From Phycisphaerae bacterium (GTDB lineage: Bacteria; Planctomycetota; Phycisphaerae; SM23-33), in assembly GCA_011050235.1 (NCBI GenBank), contig DRGC01000049.1, positions 95,543 through 159,542 of the forward strand: DNA of 64,000 nt, in the 5' to 3' direction. Made by a program: the position numbers and the translations under genes. The notes beneath the pieces were generated by a model. It searched no databases, had not been told where the DNA came from, and was given only the letters and a program-made list of their open reading frames with translations. Below are positions 41,601-49,510 of the stretch, one piece after another; position 1 is the stretch's first letter; each line of letters opens with the position of its first letter.

Positions 41601-43405
41601 GATCGACGGGCCCCAACAGGGCGGCCATCAGCAACAACGGCGATCACATCTACGTGGTTGGGCAGGACGGGTTTACGGTTGCAGTTTTCGGTCGTGATGC
41701 CGCTACGGGGGAGTTGAGCTTCATCCAGGCGATCTGGGAGGGCGTCAATGGTGTCAAGGGACTAGGTGCGCCTACAGCAGTGGCTGTGAGCAGCGATGAC
41801 GCCAATGTGTACGTGGCCGGCGGCGACGATAACAGCATCGCGGCATTCTCTCGTGACCCAGCTACGGGCAAGCTGAGCTTTCGCCAGATAGTCCAGGACG
41901 GCGTCGCTGGCGTTGACGGACTGGAACGTCCCTTTTCGGTGATCGTAAGCAGTGACGGCGCCCACGTCTACGGAGCCGGTTACTATGATGCCGCCGTTGC
42001 AGTTTTCGATCGCGATGCTACCACTGGCAAATTGACCTTTGTTCAGGTCGTCCGCAAAGAAGGCAACGATGGTGACGAGCAGTGGCTCCCTTTCGCCGCC
42101 ACCATCAGCGGGGATGATCACAACATCTACGCGGCAAGTGAGTCCGACACCGTGGTGGTGCTTGGACGGGGTCCTAGGCCCCGGCCGACCATCGTGGACG
42201 TGCCGGCAAATGGCAGTGTAACCGGGGTGGCGTTCGGCGTTGCGGAGACAGTGGATGTCAGTGGCCGAGTCTTCTGGGACAGCGATGGCGACAGCCTGGG
42301 CGGCTCCGGGCAGCGCGGCCTGGACGGGTGGCGAGTAGAACTGCTGGACGCAGGGACGGGGGAGAACGTCATGACGACCGTCACGGCCAGTGTCGACCTG
42401 GACCAAGACGGCGCGATCGACCTGGCAACGGAAACGGGCCAGTACAGCTTTACCGATCTGCTGGGGGGCGACTATGAAGTGCGATTGGTCCTTCGGCCGC
42501 GCTGGACCAGGACATCTCAGTCCGGCAACCTGTCGCTAGCACTTGTCTCGGGCGATCCGGACGTGGCGGGCCAGGACTTCGGCGTGGCCTTCGCAAACCC
42601 GGCGGAGATCCGCGGACAGGTCTGGGAGGACCTCGATGGCGACGGGGTACGAGATGCCGGTGAGCCTGGCTTGGACGGCTGGACGGTCGAGCTGGTCGAC
42701 CAAACGGCCCGGGCAGTCGTTGGCAGGACCGCAACGGCCAGCCGCGACCTGAACGGGGATGGCGCCATCGACCCGGAAACTGAAGCTGGACTGTATAGCC
42801 TCCAAGCCGTCGCGCCACGAGTCTACGAAATCCGGCAGGTCCCGCCGGCTAACTGGAGACAGACTGCCGGCCCGGCGATTTCGCTGCCGGATATCAAGTT
42901 CCACATAGTCTATCGCGGCAACGACTGGCACGTGGACCCATTCGGCATGGAGCCTGTCTGGGACGAGAGCGACTGGCTGGACATAGATCCCCCACGGCCG
43001 GCCGTCTGGAAGATGAACGATGACTACTACACGAACGTGTGGCGCCCCGGTCGCGTGAGGGCCCCGAAGGCCCTCGTGGCCTACACTCCCGGGAAGGACG
43101 AGAACGTCTATTGGTTCATCATCGACGATGCCCCGCCTGATGAGGCGTTCGCGAAGGATAATTTCAGTGATCTTTGGGTGCAGATCACTGAACGCCACAG
43201 GCCGGGCAAACTGCTGTTGACGGCACGTCACGTGAGTGGCGCTGCGGCGTACCAAGCCATCGTAGGCCCCGACGGCACGGAAACAGAGATCCCCCCCGCC
43301 ACCTCGGTGTCCATCCTGCTGGACATGCTTGGATTCATAGAGCCGGCGCCTGGCGAGATCGTCGAGGACATGGACTTCGGCAATCGCCGCCAAGGCGCCG
43401 ACTGA
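38696..43405 (+). CDS. Giant exported mosaic protein: 14 RCC1 repeats, four SdrD-B domains, seven-bladed propeller, pseudopilin-like C-terminus
   Basis: A 1569-residue protein with signal peptide (MCHRLSVIAIVCLAAAATAMG). Residues 30-575 hold 14 RCC1-like units of 38-41 residues on the theme GFTAIAAG-HSLALTADG-IVSWG, enough for two seven-bladed propellers. SdrD-B-like Ig domains start near 578, 694, 1186 and 1303 (GRVFADRNTNGQRDAGE, GQVWEDLDGDGVRDAGEPG), each with a calcium loop. Residues 788-1160 hold seven lactonase/YVTN-type blades (VSSDGAHVYVAG pattern). The last 170 residues (VWKMNDDYYTN, YTPGKDENVYWFIIDD, AIVGPDG) match the middle of the pseudopilin at 15793-16782. It is probably secreted or on the surface and sticks to proteins or glycans; no enzyme motif was seen. 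Confidence 0.82.
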   Translation: MCHRLSVIAIVCLAAAATAMGGEDDQSLTPDGFTAIAASAEHSFALTADGHIVSWGAQSPLVNNTPIIGGITAIAGGYKRCLGLAADGRIISWGDGRTPRAMPRARGFTAIAAGDYCGLALAADGRIVGWLWSEDPYGQVSDIPAGSGFTAIAAGSRHVLALTADGHIVSWGDDESGQVSDAPTGGGFTAIAADHDNSLALTADGHIVSWGKDDEKQVSNTPTGGGFTAIAAGKDNSLALTADGSIVVWGKNSRTFGSAPTASGFVAIAIGDEHALALTAEGHIVSWGEWRDANVTATPRTSQFVAIAAGYGQSLALTADGFIVGWGLGSEATPTTSGFTAIAAGRRHALALTADGRIVSWGNDEFGQVSDTPTDAGFAAIAAGKDHSVALTADGHIVSWGKDEDNQVSDTPADAGFTAIAAGDDHSLALTADGRIVSWGKDDAKQVSNTPTGGGFAAIAAGLYHSFALTADGDLVSWGGEGPTGTSITYTPPGSDFTAIAADGLHSLVLTLNGRVEQWGLSSGTSSPLEPGYVAIATGPRHSLALRADGTIYSWGDDGYYGCVKETPTARAFVPGSISGRVFADRNTNGQRDAGEFGLNGWTVELMDAASQTVVATRTTASIDLNSDGWIDPDSETGVYEFRDLAPDDYEVSAPPQDGWARTLPRRPGWYDAPLSLGRKDAASLDFGNVAYGTVEGLVWADVDGDNVHDVDEPGLAGWTVELVDAVSGAVVDTQVTAGDASDADDTAGPQAQTGRYSFKKVPIGSYEVRPALQAGWASTAPAIVTGELREVQLIKNGVDGVDGLHGPVSVTVTGDGANVYVAGARDNAIVVFARNLSTGELRFIQVIRGNSLEAGGFGGVYGVTVSGDGANVYSAAPWGTVGVFRRDAETGQLTLVQVVRDGADGVDGLAGARSVIASSDGAHVYVAAGKEDGTIVVFERDAATGELRFVQVVRDGVNGVEGLATCTRSTGPNRAAISNNGDHIYVVGQDGFTVAVFGRDAATGELSFIQAIWEGVNGVKGLGAPTAVAVSSDDANVYVAGGDDNSIAAFSRDPATGKLSFRQIVQDGVAGVDGLERPFSVIVSSDGAHVYGAGYYDAAVAVFDRDATTGKLTFVQVVRKEGNDGDEQWLPFAATISGDDHNIYAASESDTVVVLGRGPRPRPTIVDVPANGSVTGVAFGVAETVDVSGRVFWDSDGDSLGGSGQRGLDGWRVELLDAGTGENVMTTVTASVDLDQDGAIDLATETGQYSFTDLLGGDYEVRLVLRPRWTRTSQSGNLSLALVSGDPDVAGQDFGVAFANPAEIRGQVWEDLDGDGVRDAGEPGLDGWTVELVDQTARAVVGRTATASRDLNGDGAIDPETEAGLYSLQAVAPRVYEIRQVPPANWRQTAGPAISLPDIKFHIVYRGNDWHVDPFGMEPVWDESDWLDIDPPRPAVWKMNDDYYTNVWRPGRVRAPKALVAYTPGKDENVYWFIIDDAPPDEAFAKDNFSDLWVQITERHRPGKLLLTARHVSGAAAYQAIVGPDGTETEIPPATSVSILLDMLGFIEPAPGEIVEDMDFGNRRQGAD

Positions 43406-43512
43406 CGACCAAAACGTCGTGTGGCGGCGTCGATCCTTGCCGTCAGGGCCTTGCCAATCGCGATGCGCGCCCTGACAATGTCCCCCACAAATAAGGATAT
43501 AGGGGCATTGGC

Positions 43513-46500
43513 ATGGGTGAGACCCAGCGTGATGACGTCAGGAAGCTTCAGGATGAGCTGGCCGAGCTGCGCCGCCGGATGGAGGCGGCCGAGGGTGAGC
43601 TGAGGGAGATTGCCGGCCGACCTGAGGTGACCGACCAGCCGGATGCGAGCTCCGCGTTCCTTGGCGAGCCGTCCGTTGACGACGAGTCCGTCGAGTCGCC
43701 ACCGATACCGGCCGGGTTGATTTTCGAGGCGCCGCCTGCCAAGGAGTCTCCGGTGGAGGCCGAGCGTGTTGCCGCACGGACGGCCGCGGCTCGGCTGTCA
43801 TTCGAGCAGCGTGTGGGGACTGGTTGGTTGGGACGGATTGGTGTGGTGGTGTTGTTGGTGGCGGCGGTGTTCTTCTTCCAGTACGCCGTGGACCAGGGGT
43901 GGATCGGCGAGGCCGTTCGCGTGCTGATGGTCGGCGGCTTCGGCCTGCTGCTGATCGCTGCCGGCGAGTGGGCATTCCGCAAGGCGATGAAAATCTTCTC
44001 AGCCGCCATCACCGGCGGCGGGGTCGCGCTGCTCTACGCAGCCGCCTACACCGCCAGCCCGAACTTCTACGACCTCATCCCCACGCCCGTCGCCTTTGGA
44101 CTGATGTGCGCGGTTACCGCCATCGGCGTGGGGCTGTCGCTTCGCAGCGGGATGCTGGCCACCGCCATTCTCGCCCAGATCGGCGCGTACCTCACCCCCA
44201 TCCTGCTCAGCACCGGGACCAACCAACAGGTGGCCCTGATGATCTACCTGGCGGTCGCCGCCATCGGTTTCCTGGTGGTCGCCTACATGAATCGTTGGCA
44301 GGTGCTCGCACCGCTATCGCTGCTGGGGACCGTCATCGTGTTTGTCGGCTGGTATCATGCGTTCTACGTTGCGGACGTATTCGCGCAGACGGTTTTCTTT
44401 GGCTGGCTGCTTCTTGCACCGTTTGTTGTTTACGCCGTAGCGGCCACGCGGGCCGACCGCGCGGTCGACGAGCTTGGCATGGGGCTGACGGCTATCGCCG
44501 GGGCGCTGCTGGCGTGGTTACTGGCTGCGACGGCTCAGACTGCCCCGGCGCTGTATGGCAACCTGCTGGCGCTGAACGTGCTGATCCTGGGGATCTGCTG
44601 GTGGCGGAACTGGTCGCGGGTCCGTCCGGTGGTCCTGGTGTGGACGATTCTGTGCTTCGCGAAGTGGCTGGCCATGGTCGGCCAAGACTACGCGGGCGTC
44701 GAAACATCCTGGTCGCCCCTGGCGACGTGGGGGTGGGTGCTGTTCGCCATTTTCGTCGCCGACGTCGTCATCCGCTTTCGCCGGGCGCTCACGCCCAAGC
44801 TGGACGCGCGCATCCTGATCGCCGCCGGCAGTGGGCTGCTGTGGGTGGTGGGCGATGTCGGCCTGACCAACCCGGCGATGCTGGCCAGCCTAGCCTCCCT
44901 GAACGTGATCGTCCTGGGGGTGTGCCTGCTGCGGCGATGGACGTGGCCGCGGGTATCGGTGCTGGTGTGGTCGGTGCTGTGCTTCCTGCACGTCAGTATC
45001 GGCTCGTGGCTCTTCAACGGTCTGTCGGGCGATCAGTCGGCGTTCTACGCGATGTGGGGGTGGGTGGTGTTCGGCCTGTTCGTAGCTGACGCGATCATCC
45101 GGGCCCTGCCGCGCGTGGCGATGGCGACGAAGAGGCCGGACAGTTTTCTGGTCACAGCCGCAGCGGGCCTGCTGGTGCTATGGACGGCCGGCGCGTTGGA
45201 GTTTACCGACTCGGCCGCATTCGGCCACGTGCTGGCGATCAATGGTATCCTGCTGGCGATGGGCTGGCGCATGCGGTGGGATTGGCCGCGAGCGGCGGCG
45301 CTGGCGTGGACGGCTGTGTGCTTCCTGGGCCTGGCGGCAGATCAGTTGCTCGACACGATACCCGTGTCCCCCCGCCCATGGTTGTTCGCGACGTGGGCGT
45401 GGGTGCTGTTCGGCCTGTTCACCGCCGACGTGCTGGCCCGATTGCGATGGGAGCTGTCGGCCGCGCTGCGGAAATACAACGCCACCCTCGCCACGCTCGC
45501 CACAGCCGCCATGTTCGCAGCCACGTGGCGACTGCTGGATAACGTGCTGCCGGACTGGGGCGTCGCCGTTTACACCGCCGGCCTGTCGGCAGCCGCCATT
45601 ATCGCCGCGATCGCGCTGCGAAAGCTCACCGACCGCTCCGTGCTGAGTTACGCCTATCTGGGGCAGGGGCTGGTGCTGGCGGCGTTCGTGGCGCCGATGG
45701 CGCTGGATGAGATATCGGTGACGGTGGCGTGGTCGGCCCAGGCGGCGGTGGCCATGCTGCTGGCGAGGCGGCTCAAGGAGAGGATGCTGCTGGTCAAGTC
45801 GACCGTGATGCTGATGCTGGCGTGGTTGCACTTCCTGGCGATCGATTTGCAGGCCGAGGCGGTCGGGGAGGTCCTGGTGACGCTAGCCGGCGTGGGGATC
45901 AACACGGCCATGCTCTCGGCGGCGGCCCTGGCGGCCGGCGCGGTGCTGTCGGCCGGCATCCTGCGAGCGGGCGCGGCGATTTGGGATGAGGCCATCGAGA
46001 AGGCGCTGGCGCTCGTGATCGTCTGTGCCGCCGTCGCTGTCTGGGCGTCGCAGACGAGCACGCAACTGCCCGCCATCACCGCTACGTGGTGGTGGCTGAT
46101 CGTCCCAGCCGGTGCAGGCGCGGTGGCCGTGGCGCAGCGCCGCAACACCTACGCCCTTCTGGCCACGCTCGCATTGGTCGTGGTGATGGGCAGGTTCTTC
46201 CTGCACAACACGCTCTACCTCCGCCTAGCCGACGGGCCGGATGTTGCCCGCCAGATCGTCCTCAACTGGCAGTCGGCGCTGGGGCTGGTGCTGGCCGTCG
46301 GCGCGCTGATATGGTCGCGCTGTCTCGCCCGCCGGCGCAACATCTGGCCCCAGCCAGCCGCCTTCGCCACGGTGCTGGCGCTGCTGGCGGCGATCCTGGT
46401 CGTGTGGACCGGCAGCTTTGAGATCGACCGCACATTTGCGATCTGGCAGGCCCGGTCCGCCCAAGCCGTCGACCAGGCCCGGAACATGGCCTACTCGGTA

Positions 46501-46755
46501 TGGTGGGCGGCCTGCGCGATCGCGCTGCTGGTCACCGGCCTGCTCGTCCGCCACACGCCGAGTCGCTACCTCGCGCTGGCGCTGCTGGCGATCACGCTGG
46601 GCAAGGTGCTGCTGGTCGACATGGCCGACGTCGAGACCGTCTGGCGAATCCTGTCCTTCCTGGCGACGGGGTTGGTGCTGATCGGCTCGTCCCTAGCCTA
46701 CCAACGCTACTTCGGCCGAACGACAAAGCCCGAGCAGACGGGAGATAGCCCGTAG
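43513..46755 (+). CDS. DUF2339 multi-pass membrane protein
   Basis: A 1080-residue inner-membrane protein. An N-terminal coiled coil (residues 5-35) and an acidic linker are followed by about 28-30 hydrophobic helices. FEQRVGTGWLGRIGVVVLLV and FFFQYAVDQGWIGEAVRVLM are the entry motif of DUF2339 (PF10101). Members are common in Bacteroidota and Planctomycetota, with no proven function; transport or a cell-envelope role is possible. It is longer than many members because of a repeated central block of WxW-containing helices (TWGWVLFAIFVADVVIR, MWGWVVFGLFVADAIIR, TWAWVLFGLFTADVLAR) that arose by internal duplication. Confidence 0.85.
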   Translation: MGETQRDDVRKLQDELAELRRRMEAAEGELREIAGRPEVTDQPDASSAFLGEPSVDDESVESPPIPAGLIFEAPPAKESPVEAERVAARTAAARLSFEQRVGTGWLGRIGVVVLLVAAVFFFQYAVDQGWIGEAVRVLMVGGFGLLLIAAGEWAFRKAMKIFSAAITGGGVALLYAAAYTASPNFYDLIPTPVAFGLMCAVTAIGVGLSLRSGMLATAILAQIGAYLTPILLSTGTNQQVALMIYLAVAAIGFLVVAYMNRWQVLAPLSLLGTVIVFVGWYHAFYVADVFAQTVFFGWLLLAPFVVYAVAATRADRAVDELGMGLTAIAGALLAWLLAATAQTAPALYGNLLALNVLILGICWWRNWSRVRPVVLVWTILCFAKWLAMVGQDYAGVETSWSPLATWGWVLFAIFVADVVIRFRRALTPKLDARILIAAGSGLLWVVGDVGLTNPAMLASLASLNVIVLGVCLLRRWTWPRVSVLVWSVLCFLHVSIGSWLFNGLSGDQSAFYAMWGWVVFGLFVADAIIRALPRVAMATKRPDSFLVTAAAGLLVLWTAGALEFTDSAAFGHVLAINGILLAMGWRMRWDWPRAAALAWTAVCFLGLAADQLLDTIPVSPRPWLFATWAWVLFGLFTADVLARLRWELSAALRKYNATLATLATAAMFAATWRLLDNVLPDWGVAVYTAGLSAAAIIAAIALRKLTDRSVLSYAYLGQGLVLAAFVAPMALDEISVTVAWSAQAAVAMLLARRLKERMLLVKSTVMLMLAWLHFLAIDLQAEAVGEVLVTLAGVGINTAMLSAAALAAGAVLSAGILRAGAAIWDEAIEKALALVIVCAAVAVWASQTSTQLPAITATWWWLIVPAGAGAVAVAQRRNTYALLATLALVVVMGRFFLHNTLYLRLADGPDVARQIVLNWQSALGLVLAVGALIWSRCLARRRNIWPQPAAFATVLALLAAILVVWTGSFEIDRTFAIWQARSAQAVDQARNMAYSVWWAACAIALLVTGLLVRHTPSRYLALALLAITLGKVLLVDMADVETVWRILSFLATGLVLIGSSLAYQRYFGRTTKPEQTGDSP

Positions 46756-46886
46756 GGCGCAGCATGAAGGCGTGGGTACGGTGGATTGAGACATTTCGGA
46801 ACAAATAGCCGAATATCGACTGGCGCAAGACAGGGCCACTGTCCCTGGTTGTCGTTATCGCGATCCCACATCGAGGACGAGACCCC

Positions 46887-47282
46887 ATGAGCATAATAAA
46901 CATGGCCTTGGTACTACTGACAGCGATTTGTGCTTTCATCATTGCGGCCCTTATGGCGGAGATATGGGGGCTCGGCGAATACATCGGCATTTCGCTGGTG
47001 ATCGTCATCTACCTCTGCCTCGTGGGGATATTGACTCTCATCCAGTCGACACTGCACAGTCGCCGCCCCCCGCGTCCTGTTTGCGAAGATGGACAATGCC
47101 ATTGGAACGACTATCGGCTCGTTGGCTGCCATAGCGGAAACCTCGTCTGGAAATGCCGGTGCGGGAACAAGTATGCCAAATCGGGCAAACGCTTTCTTAA
47201 GCTTCGAGAGGATGGTCGCAGAAGACCATTTATGGTCATCGGTGGACACCACCGATGGGAGCCTGATACCAGGAACTTGTAG
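46887..47282 (+). CDS. Small membrane protein with C-terminal zinc-ribbon-like part
   Basis: A 131-residue protein. Two membrane helices at about residues 4-24 and 31-55 are followed by CEDGQC and, after about 25 residues, WKCRCGNKY: four Cys that could bind zinc or iron. Then a basic end with KRFLKLREDG. The ATG follows GAGGACGAGACCCC. I do not recognise a family. It is separate from the DUF2339 gene (131 bases) and precedes the patatin gene. Confidence 0.55.
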   Translation: MSIINMALVLLTAICAFIIAALMAEIWGLGEYIGISLVIVIYLCLVGILTLIQSTLHSRRPPRPVCEDGQCHWNDYRLVGCHSGNLVWKCRCGNKYAKSGKRFLKLREDGRRRPFMVIGGHHRWEPDTRNL

Positions 47283-47353
47283 GACACGATATCAGAATCG
47301 ACTCTCGGGGAAATAGAAGGACGCTAGCCTCGTTGTCGGGGAGGGAGGCCGAG

Positions 47354-47412
47354 TCGTGGCTGTATGGGGGGTGGCAATGTTGGCGAGAGTTTCTAGAATG
47401 GGGTGAGCGGAC
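47354..47412 (+). promoter_or_regulatory. Conserved upstream element, putative promoter of the patatin gene
   Basis: 59 bases that resemble 35740-35805, with 24 identical bases at 47377-47400. TAGAAT (47394-47399) could be a -10 box but no -35 box stands at the right distance. The start codon of the patatin gene follows 19 bases after the element, with GGAGAG between. Confidence 0.4.
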
Positions 47413-47431
47413 ATTTCTTGGAGAGATGCAC

Positions 47432-48871
47432 ATGAACAGGCGAAAGAAACTGGGCTGGTTCGTTCTGGGCGCGGTGGCGGTGTTGCTGATCGAAGCGGCC
47501 GGTGTCGGAGTGATTTTGTCCTCGGGGGACAAGCGACCCGACGCTCCACCCGAGCAACAACCCGTCGCCATGCCTTGGGGCGCCCTGGATCCTTCGCAGT
47601 GGCAGGCTTCCGGCTCGTCATCTTCGCCGGATGACAGTGAGACCACACCCTCACAGGGGCCCCTGCCGGACCTCGTCGCGTTGATCCGGGCTCGACTTGA
47701 AGGCCACCTGGATACTGATCGCGAGCGCGTGCGGCTGCCTTGGCCGCCGTCACTGCCGGCCGACGCTGACTCCCCGCCCGCCCTGGGCTTCCTGCCGAGC
47801 ATCATGCAATCGATCCTGGACGAAGCTCCGCATGCCTTCGATCCCGATCGTGACGGCGTGCGAACGTACAATCTGTTGGCGCTGTCGGGGGGCGGGGCCA
47901 AAGGGGCGTTCGGAGCGGGGCTCCTGTCCGGCTGGTCGGCGAGCGGCCAACGCCCGACGTTCAAGGTCGTCACCGGCGTCAGCACGGGATCCCTCCAAGC
48001 GACGCAGGCCTTTCTCGGCTCGGATTACGATCCGATGCTCCGGGAGATCTTCACCGCCTACACCAGTGACGACATCTACACGCGCCGCCAGGCCGTTACC
48101 GGCCTGGTCAGCGATTCCCTGTACGACTCGGCGCCGCTCCGCAGGCTGATTGCCAAGTACATGACACAGGACGAGCTCGAGCACGTCGCCGCCGAGCACG
48201 CCAAGGGCCGACGCCTGTTCATCGGCACGATGAATATGGACACCAACCAGTTCGTCATCTGGGACATGGGCAAGATCGCATCCAGTGGCCGGCCCGACGC
48301 CTTGCAGCGATATCGTGACGTTCTGCTGGCGTCCTGCTCGACCCAGGTGTTTCTGCCGCCGGTGTACTTCCCGGTCGAGGCTGGGGGGAAGACCTATTAC
48401 GAGATGCACGGGGACGGCGCAACCTACGCCCAGGCGTTCTTCAGGGGCTTCCTGTTGGACTTTGAAGACACGCTGAAACAGGTTGGCTTAACCAAGTCGA
48501 AGGCCCAGGCCAATCTCTACATCATCATCAACGGCGAGGTCGGCCGGTCCGAAAGTCGAACGGCGCTGGAGCCCAGGACCTTGTCCATCGCGGCCGCCAC
48601 GATCCAGCATCTGCTGCGGATGAGGGTCAACTCCAGCCTGTACCGGATGTATGTGCTGACCCATCGCTATGGATTTGACTTCAACATGGCCGCCATTCCC
48701 CAGGGCTACGAGCCGGCGGTGACCATACTCGACTTTGACCCCGTCAAGATGAAGCAGCTCTTCGACACCGGCTACAACCTGGCGGCCAACGGATACGACT
48801 GGATGAAGGCGCCCCCGCACCTCGACCCCGATGAGATCTTTGCCACGTCCACCGCGCCAGAGCCCAAGTAG
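47432..48871 (+). CDS. Patatin-like phospholipase, membrane-anchored
   Basis: A 479-residue protein. An N-terminal signal anchor (residues 6-31) precedes a Pro-rich linker and the patatin domain. GGGAKG at 153-158 is the oxyanion loop, G182-V-S184-T-G186 the nucleophile elbow with catalytic Ser184, and H326-G-D328-G-A the catalytic Asp dyad; all are intact. It should hydrolyse acyl esters of phospholipids or other lipids at the periplasmic face. The ATG at 47432 is chosen since GGAGAG lies six bases upstream. Both upstream in-frame ATGs lie in or close to the conserved element. Confidence 0.88.
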   Translation: MNRRKKLGWFVLGAVAVLLIEAAGVGVILSSGDKRPDAPPEQQPVAMPWGALDPSQWQASGSSSSPDDSETTPSQGPLPDLVALIRARLEGHLDTDRERVRLPWPPSLPADADSPPALGFLPSIMQSILDEAPHAFDPDRDGVRTYNLLALSGGGAKGAFGAGLLSGWSASGQRPTFKVVTGVSTGSLQATQAFLGSDYDPMLREIFTAYTSDDIYTRRQAVTGLVSDSLYDSAPLRRLIAKYMTQDELEHVAAEHAKGRRLFIGTMNMDTNQFVIWDMGKIASSGRPDALQRYRDVLLASCSTQVFLPPVYFPVEAGGKTYYEMHGDGATYAQAFFRGFLLDFEDTLKQVGLTKSKAQANLYIIINGEVGRSESRTALEPRTLSIAAATIQHLLRMRVNSSLYRMYVLTHRYGFDFNMAAIPQGYEPAVTILDFDPVKMKQLFDTGYNLAANGYDWMKAPPHLDPDEIFATSTAPEPK

Positions 48872-49204
48872 AAGCCCACGCACAACGATCGGTCTGGCCG
48901 TCCCGGCCCCGCCAAGAGCCTTGTCCCGGGCTCATCGCGAGAGTGTGCCGCCCTCGACACTTCCTGCGATAAGGGGTCCTGCCCTACGGGGGCCTGGCCC
49001 GGATTGAGGGAGGGCCGCCGCCTCTAATCGGCCCGTGCCACCCTCTTTCTAACAACTTAAGCGATCGGAGAATAGGGGTTCAGTTTGCCCCCCGTTGTGT
49101 CGATACAATGTAAGAAGCCAGGTTCCGTGCAGATGAAGGGGCGTCGTGTTGGGCTTCGATCACGTCCAAGCCCCGCCGAGCGTCTCCATAGTAAGGAGCA
49201 GCAG
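48872..49204. other. Leader region of csrA
   Basis: A 333-base region without a gene. TACAAT at 49104-49109 is the best -10 candidate for csrA; the -35 is unclear (TTGCCC lies too near at 13 bases). The resulting leader of about 90 bases ends in AAGGAGCAGCAG before the csrA ATG; GGA in this Shine-Dalgarno could be a CsrA self-binding site. A GC-rich part at 48890-49030 (GGGCCTGGCCC, GGAGGGCCGCCGCC) may terminate the patatin transcript. Confidence 0.4.
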
Positions 49205-49510
49205 ATGCTCGTGCTGTCCCGACAACGTGATGAGTCAATCATCATTGGCGACGACATCGTCATTACGATCGTCGACGTCCGGGGGGATAAGGTTCGTCTG
49301 GGGATCACGGCTCCGCCGCACATCTCCGTGCACCGCAAGGAAATCTACGAGGCCATCAAGCGCGAAGCCGAGGCCGGTCAACGGCCCAGTGGGAAGGTCG
49401 AATCTCTGGCCAATCGTCGTCCCCCACATCCGAAGGATTCGCCAAAGGATTCGCCAAAGGCGCCTGAGAGTCCAGGCGGGCCCGGGCCCGCCGAGCCCGC
49501 GGAGTCCTGA
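49205..49510 (+). CDS. csrA: Carbon storage regulator CsrA
   Basis: A 101-residue protein. The first 55 residues ([45 protein letters not shown] without the break) are a complete CsrA, including the RNA-contacting start LVLSR and the VHR-E segment. It binds GGA motifs in mRNA leaders and controls carbon use, motility and biofilm genes in other bacteria. Unlike the 60-70 residue norm, it has a 40-residue Pro/Lys/Ser tail with a KDSPKDSPK repeat. The ATG at 49205 is fixed by AAGGAG. No FliW gene is in the window. The stop abuts the convergent HD-GYP stop with no spacer. Confidence 0.95.
   Translation: MLVLSRQRDESIIIGDDIVITIVDVRGDKVRLGITAPPHISVHRKEIYEAIKREAEAGQRPSGKVESLANRRPPHPKDSPKDSPKAPESPGGPGPAEPAES

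Noticed and set aside
47377..47400. Sigma-54 promoter (TTGGCGAGAGTTTCTAG)
   Set aside because: The GC of the -12 element is missing at the required distance from the GG.
48872..49204. tRNA or small RNA gene in the csrA leader
   Set aside because: No cloverleaf arms or T-loop consensus could be found; only GC-rich stems of terminator size.
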